NCBI RefSeq assembly: GCF_001606025.1 | Contig: NZ_CP014945.1 | Coordinates: forward strand, 3,038,001 to 3,102,000 | Direction: 5' to 3' | Source of the DNA: Psychrobacter alimentarius | Lineage (GTDB): Bacteria; Pseudomonadota; Gammaproteobacteria; Pseudomonadales; Moraxellaceae | Length of the DNA stretch: 64,000 nucleotides | Shown: piece by piece, positions 29,883 through 39,081 of the stretch | Position numbering within the stretch: position 1 is the first letter of the stretch | How the letters are laid out: every line of letters begins with the position of its first letter | Notes under the pieces: generated by a model | What the model was told of the DNA's origin: nothing | Databases searched by the model: none | Seen by the model: only the letters and a program-made list of their open reading frames with translations | Position numbers and translations under genes: made by a program

Positions 29883-30060
29883 AGCAGTTATCCAAAACCA
29901 TATTTCTCAAAAATTTAAAGCTTTAGTATCCAAGTAATACTCAAGCCAAAGTAGACCGTATCCAGTTTGATACTGTATCTAAAATTAAACCCGCCCATGA
30001 TACCAGCCTAGCCTACTGAATGGGTAAAATTGCGTAGCAAAATCCCAATTCTAAAAAGAA

Positions 30061-30087
30061 AAAAACACGATCGCAATCGTGTTTTTT
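30061..30087. terminator. Terminator between corC and lnt
   Basis: AAAAACACGAT and ATCGTGTTTTT arms with a four-base loop. It is symmetrical, so it works on both strands. It sits 43 bases after the corC stop. Confidence 0.85.
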
Positions 30088-30129
30088 AAGTGTCGCCTAT
30101 CGTCTTTTAATCGCTCATCTAGTAACTCA

Positions 30130-31029
30130 TTAATGACTGCCTATCAATATCTGATGATCTGGATTCATTTTGGTCAGCTCTAGGTTTTGGATAAAACGTC
30201 CTTCCACATCGGTAATGGTGATTTTCCAATCGTCTATTACCACGCTCTCCCCTTCCAAATCTCCCACATGACCCAATGCTTGCATGACCAAACCGCCCAT
30301 GGTATCGACATCGGTATCATCAAATTGGCTACCAAGCTCATCGTTACAGTCTTCAATCACTGTAGAGGCTTGCACACGCCACGTGTTAGATTTTTCGGGA
30401 TCAGCAATGATGTTATTGATGTCACTGTCTTCATCAAAGTCGTCATGCTCATCGACGATATCGCCGACAATCTCTTCGAGTAGGTCTTCCATCGTGACCA
30501 CGCCACCAAAATTACCAAACTCATCCACCACAATGGCCATGTGTACTTGTGTCCGTTGCAATGAGCGTAACAAAGTATCAGAGCGCGCGGTCTCACTGAT
30601 ATACAACGGCTGGCGCACCAAATCTCTTAGACGTTTGCTGTCAATTTTTTCTTCTTGGTTGCGAACCATATGAACCAGAATAGGAATTAAGTCTTTTGCC
30701 AGCAAGATTCCAATGACGGCATCGTCGTCTTGACTGTCAAATACTGGGTAGCGTGAGTGTGTGGTATCAAGGATGATATCCATCACTTCAGAGATGCTGG
30801 TACTTTCGTGTAAACCTATCACTTGCGGACGCGGCGTCATGATTTCACGCACTTGGGTCGCTGGCAGATCTAGCACGCCTTCTAACATATCAACGGTATC
30901 AGGTTCTAAAAACTGGCGCGAGTCTTGTACCAAACGAACCAGTTCATCACGGGTTTCAGGGGCGGTCGATAGCCAGCGTTTTAAGCCGCGCATCGACCAA
31001 CTACTCGGGCTGGGAGTGTCGTCAGACAT
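30130..31029 (-). CDS. corC: CorC/HlyC family protein with CBS domains
   Basis: Cytoplasmic protein of the CorC (YbeX) family, linked to magnesium and cobalt efflux and, in E. coli, to ribosome homeostasis. The 299-residue sequence has a short N-terminus, then MTPRPQVIGLHES starting the first CBS motif at about residue 65. The second CBS region is around residues 130-190 (IVVDEFGNFGGVVTMEDLLEEIVG). The C-terminal transporter-associated domain (about 220-290) contains DTMGGLVMQALGHVG. No membrane helix is present, unlike longer CorB-type proteins. It is upstream of lnt as in E. coli. Confidence 0.93.
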   Translation of the reverse strand: MSDDTPSPSSWSMRGLKRWLSTAPETRDELVRLVQDSRQFLEPDTVDMLEGVLDLPATQVREIMTPRPQVIGLHESTSISEVMDIILDTTHSRYPVFDSQDDDAVIGILLAKDLIPILVHMVRNQEEKIDSKRLRDLVRQPLYISETARSDTLLRSLQRTQVHMAIVVDEFGNFGGVVTMEDLLEEIVGDIVDEHDDFDEDSDINNIIADPEKSNTWRVQASTVIEDCNDELGSQFDDTDVDTMGGLVMQALGHVGDLEGESVVIDDWKITITDVEGRFIQNLELTKMNPDHQILIGSH

Positions 31030-31280
31030 GGTGTTGTGATTTAACCTCTTTAGTTAATGACAATAAATATAATAAGTAAATAATAGATAACGTGTAGATG
31101 GGGACAAACGTCATGAATAAAACCAATCTTTTATCATTAAACAATAAATAGACCAGTATAAATCAGCTTCACTTTATCGCATGGGTGACTGACATTCAAC
31201 GACAAATTCACTCAAATTGTATTGTCAGTGTGTTATAAACTTTGCTATGGTCAAAACCTGTGTCTATCAAAGCAATCCTT

Positions 31281-32645
31281 ATGTCGCTACGTTCGTTTTT
31301 CTCCCGCCTGTTTAGTTCTCACTCTAATGACCGCCAGTCAAATCATGGTTCACATAGTCGCGTCAGAGAAAACCAAAATCACGGCAAAGAAAACCAAAGC
31401 CTTAGTAGAGAAAATAAGGTATTTGGGCATCGACGCGGGTTATCTATATGGCGACACTACATCGTTCAATTTTTTATTGCCCTCGCCCTGATATTGTCTG
31501 CGATCTGGTTATTGCTGGCTGTTTGGTACCAATTTGGGATAGCCAGCGCGATCACTTGGCTGACAACGGTTGTGGTGGTTGGACTGTTAGCCACATTGCT
31601 TGCAGCGCGTTACTGGCCTCAGATTTTTGATAAAACCCTATTTACCAAAAAAAATGCTACCTCGTACCACAATGCAGACAACCACTCTTACAAAAGCACT
31701 CGTGTTAAATGGCTGACAGGGATTTATGCTGCGACTTGGCTTGCAGGGGTTGGCTGGTTTTTGTCTATCGAACCCAAACAAGATCGTGGCTGGATGGCTG
31801 AAGTCAGTCAGCGGGTAGATTATAAGCGTGATGCCGCCAACCCTGATTTGATTACGCTCACCAACGTCCGTAATTTTGATTGGCGTACAGATACCGAAGC
31901 AACGGAGCATTGGGAAACGCGCACGGTCGATTTGTCCAAGCTGTCTGGTGTTGATGTGACCAACTCTTATTGGATGGGACCACTCATTGCCCATACCTTA
32001 GTCAGTTTTCGCTTTGAAAATGATCGACCACTTGCCTTCTCATTTGAGATTCGTAAAGAAAAAGGCGAATCTTTTTCGGCGCTGGCAGGATTTTTTAGGC
32101 GTTATGAGTTAAGCCTCATTGCCGCCGAAGAGCGCGACATTATTTATACTCGTAGTAACGCCCGCGGTGAGCAAGTGTATTTGTTTCCTGTCAGTCATTT
32201 GCAACAGCATGAGGTGAGATCGTTATTTGAAGCTTATTTGACTGCTGCTGATGACCTAAATGCTGCGCCCGACTGGTACAATACGCTGCTCAGTAACTGT
32301 ACCAATATCATTTTTTATATGGCGCGTATTGTTAGTGGCGATCGCCTGCCATGGGATTATCGAATTTGGGTATCAGGCTGGCTACCCAATTACCTATATG
32401 ATGTCGGCATGTTAGATGCAGCGCCCGAAAATGACAATCAGCCTTGGTCGATGGACACATGGTATGAACGCACCCACATCAATCCAAAAACAATCGGGTT
32501 TGATAATCAATCTGGTGCCACATCTGATGATAATGGCCGTGCGTTTTCTCAGCAGATTCGTCAAGGCATTCCTATTCCCCCACTTGCCGATTCGCAAGCA
32601 TCTGCTGAGGCAAATGCACAATCTACCGCTCAAATTTCTCAATAA
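31281..32645 (+). CDS. DUF4105 (Lnb N-terminal domain-like) membrane protein
   Basis: About 454 residues from the ATG at 31281; an in-frame TTG at 31242 would add 13 residues but looks unlikely. Two or three hydrophobic helices lie near residues 55-100 and 130-150. They are followed by a periplasmic domain with the DUF4105 hallmarks: SYWMGPLIAHTLVSFRF, FSFEIRKEKGESFSAL, and a late WYNTLLSNCTNIIFYMAR containing the conserved Cys. The family is thought to include thiol-hydrolase-like folds, but no reaction is established. The last 60 residues are polar and low-complexity. It is divergent from corC. Confidence 0.8.
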   Translation: MSLRSFFSRLFSSHSNDRQSNHGSHSRVRENQNHGKENQSLSRENKVFGHRRGLSIWRHYIVQFFIALALILSAIWLLLAVWYQFGIASAITWLTTVVVVGLLATLLAARYWPQIFDKTLFTKKNATSYHNADNHSYKSTRVKWLTGIYAATWLAGVGWFLSIEPKQDRGWMAEVSQRVDYKRDAANPDLITLTNVRNFDWRTDTEATEHWETRTVDLSKLSGVDVTNSYWMGPLIAHTLVSFRFENDRPLAFSFEIRKEKGESFSALAGFFRRYELSLIAAEERDIIYTRSNARGEQVYLFPVSHLQQHEVRSLFEAYLTAADDLNAAPDWYNTLLSNCTNIIFYMARIVSGDRLPWDYRIWVSGWLPNYLYDVGMLDAAPENDNQPWSMDTWYERTHINPKTIGFDNQSGATSDDNGRAFSQQIRQGIPIPPLADSQASAEANAQSTAQISQ

Positions 32646-32767
32646 TATCGCTAGGTTTGGTATGGGGCTTGGATATCATGATTAGGTATAGTGACTAAAA
32701 TTAATAGGGGTAACCATTAGGTGTAGTGAAAAATAATGGAATAATAATAACAGAAAAGTCATGCAGG

Positions 32768-33373
32768 CTAAGGTTTTACCCAATTGACCACTCGCATCTC
32801 CATCTCTTCATCACTCATGCCCGTTTCGCTCACGCAGCGCCCAGCCACACCAACGTTGGCAGCACGCATTTGCTGCTGTGTGAGCACTGCATCCCCAGTC
32901 AATAACAAATGCCAACTTGGTAACGTCTGCCCTTTATACAAGCGCTTATAGGCACAGTGTGATGGCAGCCACATCATGCTTGGCAAATTTTCCATGGTCA
33001 ACTGAATACAATCTGGTACGTGCTCTTGGCGCGTGGCGTAATGCTGACAATAGCCAGTCGCACAATCCATCAGCTGGCATGTCACATCGGTATATTCAAC
33101 CAACGCTTCATCCACATCGCCGTTTTCGTCTTCATCAATGTACTTAATCAAGCAGCAACTGCCACAGCCATCGCACAAGGCCTCCCACTCGCTGTGATTC
33201 AATTCATTCAATGTAAATCGCGACCAAAACTCTGGACGCAAGGTCTCAGCGGCTTTGGTTTCAGGAAACAAAGTCACAGACGGTTCTATCTGCATATCTG
33301 AGTGAGAGTTTGATACAAAATTCGATTCAGTAGTCGAATTGGTATTGTCTTTGTTTAACAAATTGATAGTCAT
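32768..33373 (-). CDS. ycgN: YcgN family cysteine cluster protein
   Basis: The 201-residue protein aligns well by eye with E. coli YcgN: the EFWSRFTLNEL opening, EWEALCDGCGSCCLIKYID with a cysteine cluster, then further cysteines in VTCQLMDCATGYCQHY, PDCIQLT, LPSHCAYKRLY, and the SWHLLLTG tail. The conserved cysteines suggest metal or iron-sulfur binding. The function is not established. About 50 low-complexity residues precede the conserved region, so the true start could be further in (Met27 is an option). Convergent with the DUF4105 gene. Confidence 0.88.
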   Translation of the reverse strand: MTINLLNKDNTNSTTESNFVSNSHSDMQIEPSVTLFPETKAAETLRPEFWSRFTLNELNHSEWEALCDGCGSCCLIKYIDEDENGDVDEALVEYTDVTCQLMDCATGYCQHYATRQEHVPDCIQLTMENLPSMMWLPSHCAYKRLYKGQTLPSWHLLLTGDAVLTQQQMRAANVGVAGRCVSETGMSDEEMEMRVVNWVKP

Positions 33374-33519
33374 AAATGTGCAGTAGCATTTTGATAAAGA
33401 GCGTTACAGTATTATAGCTGTTTTTGCTTGCCATGGGCGTTAAGGTAGTAAAAGTAAAAAACGAGACACGATAAATAATATAGATAACCAAAACTCATAA
33501 CATAAAAAAGGACAATAAT

Positions 33520-34257
33520 ATGTCAATTAAGACGTTTGAATTAATCAGCACCACCGAAAACAATGTTGAACTTATCAGCTATGTGGCATTGCCAGAAAAT
33601 GCTTCAGATACCAATCCAACCGCAGGTATCTTGGTCGCACCAGAATGGTGGGGCATCAGCGATCATACAAAATCAGTGGCCGAGCGTTTGGCTAAAGCGG
33701 GCTATGCAGCAGTCGCCATGGACGTCTATGGTGAAGGTAAAATCACTACGGATGCGGCGCAAGCCAATATGTGGATGGAGCAAGTAACTGAAGATCAAGA
33801 TATGCTAATGGCACGCTGTCGTTTGATCCTCAATGATTTCAGCGACCAATTAGCCGTTGATGGTGATAATTTAGGTGCAATTGGTTACTGCTTCGGCGGT
33901 AAAGTCGTACTCGATATGGCACGCGAAGCCATGCCATTAAAAGCCGTCGCCACTTTCCATGGTAATCTATCAGCCAAGCAGCCAGCCGACAAAAACTTCA
34001 AAGCAAAAGTGTTAGTCGCTCATGGTCGTGATGATTCAATGGTATCTATGGACGCGGTTGAAGGTCTAAAATCCGAACTAGATGCTGCTGATGTTGATTA
34101 TACAATTGATGTCTATGACAATGCCAAACATGGCTTCACCAACCCGCATGCAGACGAAAAGGCTGCCAAAAATGAGATAGATCTTGGCTACAATGAAGCT
34201 GCTGCCAAGCAAAGCTGGGAAAACATGCTTGAGTTCATGAAAACCAACTTGGCATAA
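33520..34257 (+). CDS. Dienelactone hydrolase family protein
   Basis: Alpha/beta hydrolase of the dienelactone hydrolase family. The 245-residue protein has the family's cysteine nucleophile in IGYCFGGKVV at about residue 126. The acid is in AHGRDDSMV near 173, and the histidine is in NAKHGFTNP near 205. APEWWGISDH near residue 45 also fits. The substrates of such proteins range from lactones to unknown esters. No aromatic degradation genes are adjacent, so a specific dienelactone role is not supported. AAAAGGAC precedes the ATG. Confidence 0.9.
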   Translation: MSIKTFELISTTENNVELISYVALPENASDTNPTAGILVAPEWWGISDHTKSVAERLAKAGYAAVAMDVYGEGKITTDAAQANMWMEQVTEDQDMLMARCRLILNDFSDQLAVDGDNLGAIGYCFGGKVVLDMAREAMPLKAVATFHGNLSAKQPADKNFKAKVLVAHGRDDSMVSMDAVEGLKSELDAADVDYTIDVYDNAKHGFTNPHADEKAAKNEIDLGYNEAAAKQSWENMLEFMKTNLA

Positions 34258-34319
34258 TTTTCGCTTAAGCATATAAAACAACTGCTTTGTAATATTAGAG
34301 CCAATAAAAAATCCATAAG

Positions 34320-34352
34320 AGGTCAGCTTAATCATTAAGCTGACCTTTTTTT
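34320..34352 (+). terminator. Terminator of the dienelactone hydrolase gene
   Basis: AGGTCAGCTTAA and TTAAGCTGACCT form a perfect 12-bp stem with a three-base loop, followed by seven T. Confidence 0.92.
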
Positions 34353-34463
34353 ATTAGTATCAATTTTTTATTGCTGTCCGTCATTCGAGGATTCAAGTGA
34401 CATAGCCAGGCTTGTACTTCTCAGTAAATAGCGTCATTATCCTTTTATTATGAGACAGATTGA

Positions 34464-37400
34464 GTGGCGAAGATGTTATATCTCTTGATAACACAACTGG
34501 GTTGGCTGGCTTTTACGGCTTTATTGATTGTGGTTGTCGCGTTATACACCAATATCAGTCGAAAAATTGAGCGACTACGCCGTGATGTGACCACATTAAA
34601 AATAGAACTTGAGCAGCAAAAAAACAGTAATGCATCATCGTCCTCTACTGTCACAACTGACAACTACGACGATGCATCCAACGCTGCTATAAAAGGTCGC
34701 ATTACTGAAGATACCATTCTCGATTCACAGAAGCCGCTCGACGCACAAAATCTATTTACCGAAACGTCTGCTACATCACACCCATGGCCGCCTGCTCGAC
34801 CCACTATTCCTCTATCAAGCCTATCGTCAAATGCCTCTGATATTAACTCTGTAGACAATCAACCTTCAATAGCTACAAGCAATACAATACCGACTGTCCC
34901 CATAGAACCTGATGAGCGTTCATTGCCAATGGTCACATCGTTGATTCATTCTATTAAAAATTGGTTTTTTGGTGGAAATTTAGTCGTACGGGTTGGTGTC
35001 TTGGTCTTGCTGGTGGGTGTGGTGTTATTGCTACGGTTATTGAGCGAATATATTGAGATTTCTATTGCAACCAAGCTCATGACGATTGGTATTGCAGGGC
35101 TTGGATTGGCAGGACTTGGCTATAAGCTGACGGCAAAACGGTTTTCTTATGGCATTACGCTACAAGGTACGGGCCTCGCGATTGCTTATCTGAGTACCTT
35201 CTTTGCTTATAGCGTTTATCAGATTCTTCCGAGTATACCAAGCTTTATTGGACTCGGCGTATTATCAGCTGTCACGATTGCGTTGGCAGTTCGGCAAAAC
35301 GCTTTTCCGCTCGCGTTACTGGCATTGTCTGGCGGTTTTTTTGCTCCTATTTTGACCAGTGAAGACACAGGCAGCTTGGTGGTATTATTCAGCTATTACC
35401 TTTTATTAAATGTCACCATCGCGGTGATTGCTCATTATCGACCTTGGAAAATATTGAATCTGTTTGGGGCGGGCGTGACCTTTGGGCTGGCCTACTATTG
35501 GGGCATAAGTGAAAATTTAACAGCTGTCATTCAATCACAGCGCTGGCCTCTAGTGTTGCTAGTCGCGTTACACTGGCTTCTATACCTCTTCGTCGTCATT
35601 CGCTACGCGCAGCAAATTATCAGCTATAACACCTCCAATGAATTTGCATTCAATAGCACTCACCCAACCGATGGGTCAACAGACACTCTAAAAAATTCGG
35701 ATAAGGAACAGACGACGTATCTGTTTCCTATCGATACAGGCTTATTATTTTCAGTACCCTTGCTTGCTTTTGGTTTATTCGCCGCGTTGCTAGATGATAT
35801 TCCCAATGCTTTATCGATGACCAGTGCAATCTTTGCGGCTGTTTATTTTGGTTTGGGCTGGATATTTATCAAGCGCAGTCAGCGTTATGCCTTAATTACA
35901 GAAGGCATGTTGGCACTTGGGTTTGGGTTTTTAGCATTGGTTGTGCCCTTAGTGCTTGATGCAGAATGGATTGCCTTTGGTTGGTCGATACAAGGACTGG
36001 CACTGGTTTGGTTTGGCAGGCGCTCATTACGTGCGTGGTCCGTATTGTTTGGGCTATTATTGCAGCTGATTAGCATTGGCATGCTTGTGACGACAGCCGT
36101 ATTCACGGGTAAAGATTATCCCGTATTGGCCTTGAGTATTTCGGCTCTCAGTTATCTGGCGACTGTCTTTATCTTACGTGCCAACAACTCACCGACGGTA
36201 TTTACCGTCACATCTGGCAACATGTCAGAATCTGCATCAGCCTCTATATCCACTTATGCTGACTCGTTAGGCATCAGCACACGTGCCGCTCACCAATGGT
36301 TGCACTCAATCGACAGTCAAAGCCAAGTATTTAAATTTGTGTGGCACAGCCCTAGAGTGATCTCATTTTTGACTTTTACGGCAGTGGTATGGATGCTACA
36401 CGTACTGATGATTGATTGGGATCATTGGTTTGATATTTGGCAGTCCACAACGACGCTCATTGCGCTCGCGGCGCTCATAAGTCTGTCTGCTTATTGGCTG
36501 ATTGATCGGTATCAATCATGGTCAGAGATCAGACACCTGAGCCGCCCGTTATCATGGCTATTTTATGCGATGTTAGTGCTACAGCTACCACAGAAGTTTG
36601 AGTTTGATTTGAATTGGATAATGACAGAATGGCTGGTGTTTGCAATCCTAGTAGCGGGTTGGTTGATTGTCGGTCAGCTTTGGTTAAAGACATGGCATGC
36701 TGCTGGTGATATATCACGCTACTCTCAAGCAAGTTGGCTTGGCACAGGGATTTTATTAATCGCAGCTGGCGCTCATTATGGACTACCCGACTCTGATGGC
36801 GTCATGGCTATCTTGATTCCATATATCTTTATATTGGCAGGATTGTGGTTCGGCTATCGCTCTATTAATAACTATTCTGGTAATAATCGTTTTGGCAATA
36901 ATCACAAGCAAGATGCGCAAGTAAATGACGTGCAGGCTCACGGATGGTTGTACTGGTTTGATTGGCAACAAGCCTTGTTTAACTGCGCAGCTGTTTTTAC
37001 TCCGATTGCCCTACTGTGGGTCATTATTACCAACTGGTCGTATGACGGTATGATTTGGGATTTACCTTACTTCCCACTGTTGAACTTATATGATGTCACC
37101 TCTTGGCTGGTACTCTTGACTGGTTTTAGTCTGTATTACCTGTACCAAAATCGCCACGCTGACCCTTCAACTGCCTCAAATACGATTGCCAAACGCCAGC
37201 AAATATTAACCACGGACAATTTCCTCATTATCTTGGGATTGATCAGTTTTTGGCTGATATCTAGTATGTTAATCAGAACGCTACATGCCTTTATTGGTAC
37301 ACCACTGTGGGACGGCGCTCAAGGCGGCGCATGGAACAGCGAGCAAGTGCAGACAGGGCTGACTATTTTATGGACACTCCTCGCATTGGTTGCCACCATT

Positions 37401-37601
37401 ATCGCCAGTCGCTACTGGCAGCGCGCACTTTGGTTTATGGGAATTGGTCTGCTCGGCATTGTCGTGCTCAAACTGGTCTTGGTCGATTTGTCACAGACCG
37501 AGGCAATTTGGCGAGTGATATCGTTTATTAGTGCAGGCAGCTTGATATTGTTAATTGGTTATTTGGCACCCTTGCCGCCAGTTGATAAAGAGCAAGTGTA
37601 G
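34464..37601 (+). CDS. Very large DUF2339 multi-pass membrane protein
   Basis: A 1,045-residue inner-membrane protein. After an N-terminal helix and a short coiled coil (residues 30-55) there is a disordered linker to about residue 155. Then a near-continuous series of hydrophobic helices, more than 20, runs to the C-terminus. The block FGGNLVVRVGVLVLLVGVV and the following GLGLAGLGYKL and GTGLAIAYLSTFFAY are typical of DUF2339. The family has no known function. The first codon is a GTG; an ATG three codons later (34473) is about equally likely. It is flanked by terminators or repeats, so it is probably transcribed alone. Confidence 0.85.
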   Translation: MAKMLYLLITQLGWLAFTALLIVVVALYTNISRKIERLRRDVTTLKIELEQQKNSNASSSSTVTTDNYDDASNAAIKGRITEDTILDSQKPLDAQNLFTETSATSHPWPPARPTIPLSSLSSNASDINSVDNQPSIATSNTIPTVPIEPDERSLPMVTSLIHSIKNWFFGGNLVVRVGVLVLLVGVVLLLRLLSEYIEISIATKLMTIGIAGLGLAGLGYKLTAKRFSYGITLQGTGLAIAYLSTFFAYSVYQILPSIPSFIGLGVLSAVTIALAVRQNAFPLALLALSGGFFAPILTSEDTGSLVVLFSYYLLLNVTIAVIAHYRPWKILNLFGAGVTFGLAYYWGISENLTAVIQSQRWPLVLLVALHWLLYLFVVIRYAQQIISYNTSNEFAFNSTHPTDGSTDTLKNSDKEQTTYLFPIDTGLLFSVPLLAFGLFAALLDDIPNALSMTSAIFAAVYFGLGWIFIKRSQRYALITEGMLALGFGFLALVVPLVLDAEWIAFGWSIQGLALVWFGRRSLRAWSVLFGLLLQLISIGMLVTTAVFTGKDYPVLALSISALSYLATVFILRANNSPTVFTVTSGNMSESASASISTYADSLGISTRAAHQWLHSIDSQSQVFKFVWHSPRVISFLTFTAVVWMLHVLMIDWDHWFDIWQSTTTLIALAALISLSAYWLIDRYQSWSEIRHLSRPLSWLFYAMLVLQLPQKFEFDLNWIMTEWLVFAILVAGWLIVGQLWLKTWHAAGDISRYSQASWLGTGILLIAAGAHYGLPDSDGVMAILIPYIFILAGLWFGYRSINNYSGNNRFGNNHKQDAQVNDVQAHGWLYWFDWQQALFNCAAVFTPIALLWVIITNWSYDGMIWDLPYFPLLNLYDVTSWLVLLTGFSLYYLYQNRHADPSTASNTIAKRQQILTTDNFLIILGLISFWLISSMLIRTLHAFIGTPLWDGAQGGAWNSEQVQTGLTILWTLLALVATIIASRYWQRALWFMGIGLLGIVVLKLVLVDLSQTEAIWRVISFISAGSLILLIGYLAPLPPVDKEQV

Positions 37602-37615
37602 TCAACCCAATATAA

Positions 37616-37737
37616 CTATAGTGCTGCCAACATTATATTTTCTTGCTTGCTGTGCCTTCGCAGACAGAGGCTACGAAAATATATCGTTGGCAGTGGGTTG
37701 GCCTTGTTGTATCTTTTTTATTTAGGATTCACTATAG
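37616..37737 (+). mobile_element. MITE-like hairpin repeat, copy B (best preserved)
   Basis: A 122-bp element bounded by CTATAGTG (37616-37623) and CACTATAG (37730-37737). Inner arms CTGCCAAC and GTTGGCAG, plus ATATTTTC and GAAAATAT, give a long hairpin around the core. It has no coding capacity. It inserts between the DUF2339 gene and ylqF. Related copies are at 14813-14934, 17165-17260 and 46041-46119. Confidence 0.75.
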
Positions 37738-37879
37738 ATCAGTCTCAAAAGTAACTTTGCGTCGTGCCCGTGTGAAATTGTGCCGTGAGCATGCGGGTTC
37801 TGTAGTAAACTGGCATCATTAGAAAGTAAACGTTCATTGTTTTACTTTTAGCATTTTTTATAAAAGGTTATGAAGTCAG

Positions 37880-38836
37880 ATGGATAAGAGAGCAAGTATT
37901 CAGTGGTTCCCTGGGCACATGAACAAAGCCCGCAACGAAATCAAAGAAATCATGCCGCAGATGGATGTGGTCATCGAAGTGATTGATGCGCGCATTCCTT
38001 ATAGTAGTGAAAACCCAATGGTCGCAGCGTTGCGCGGCGAAAAACCCGTCATCAAAATCCTAAACAAAGCCGACCTTGCTGATCCTGAATTGACCCAAGC
38101 GTGGATGGATCATCTTGAGCAGCAAACCAGTGTTAAAGCGATTGCGTGCGATACCGACAAGGCCAATGATGTCAAACGCATCATCGCCATCTGCAAACAT
38201 CTTGTTCCCAATAAAGTAGGCACAGGCCGTCAAATCAAAGCTATGATTATGGGTATTCCAAACGTGGGCAAATCTACTTTGATTAATACCTTGGCGGGGC
38301 GCGCTGTGGCAAAGACGGGTGATGAGCCAGCGGTGACCAAATCTCAGCAGCTGATTAAACTTGACGATGACATCATGCTCTACGACACGCCTGGTATGCT
38401 ATGGCCAAAGGTTGAAAATGAAAATTCTGGCTATCGCTTAGCCGCGACGGGCGGTATTCGCGATACCGCGTTTGATTTCGCTGATGTGGCAAGCTACACC
38501 GCTGAGTATTTGATGCACGCCTATCCTGAGCTGCTAAAGACTCGCTATAAAATTGACGAGCTACCCAAGACCGATTGGGAGTTTTTTGAAATAGCGGGTC
38601 GTAATCGTGGCTGTGTGCGTTCAGGCAATCAGGTCGACACCTACCGCATGTCTGAGATTCTCATCAATGAACTGCGTAGTGCGAAGATCGGGCGTATCAC
38701 GCTTGAAACCCCAGCGATGATTGAGGCAGAAGAAATCGTCGTTGCAGAACAACGTCTCGCTGCTGAAGAGAAGCGTAAAGCTAAAGAAGAAGAGAAGCGT
38801 TTACGTAAAAAGCGTACACGTCAGAATCGGAAGTAG
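37880..38836 (+). CDS. ylqF: Ribosome biogenesis GTPase YlqF/RbgA
   Basis: Circularly permuted GTPase that acts in late assembly of the 50S subunit. The 318-residue protein shows the permuted motif order: G4 NKAD at about residue 71, then G1 GIPNVGKST at about 127, then G3 DTPG near 172. The N-terminal IQWFPGHMNKARNEI is the YlqF hallmark. The C-terminal domain ends in a very basic tail rich in Lys, Arg and Glu, probably RNA-binding. A terminator follows directly. Confidence 0.95.
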   Translation: MDKRASIQWFPGHMNKARNEIKEIMPQMDVVIEVIDARIPYSSENPMVAALRGEKPVIKILNKADLADPELTQAWMDHLEQQTSVKAIACDTDKANDVKRIIAICKHLVPNKVGTGRQIKAMIMGIPNVGKSTLINTLAGRAVAKTGDEPAVTKSQQLIKLDDDIMLYDTPGMLWPKVENENSGYRLAATGGIRDTAFDFADVASYTAEYLMHAYPELLKTRYKIDELPKTDWEFFEIAGRNRGCVRSGNQVDTYRMSEILINELRSAKIGRITLETPAMIEAEEIVVAEQRLAAEEKRKAKEEEKRLRKKRTRQNRK

Positions 38837-38875
38837 GTTTGGTTTAAAACTTGCTTCTTAAAAAATTATCTTCTA

Positions 38876-38900
38876 TAAAAAAGCCCTCATGGGCTTTTTC
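38876..38900 (+). terminator. Terminator of ylqF
   Basis: AAAAAGCCC and GGGCTTTTT arms with a four-base loop, 40 bases after the stop. Confidence 0.9.
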
Positions 38901-39081
38901 GTATTTTGCTTTAATCAAATTTTGCGCCAACACTTATGCTATAAATAATTTTCAGCTTCCATCTATCGTTAAGTAGTTATTTTTATTATATTATTTAATA
39001 CAATCACGTTAAAGTTGGGTCGTAGCAAATACGCATATCAGGTATAATTGTTTACCTTTAAAACACTAGATAATAAAGCCT

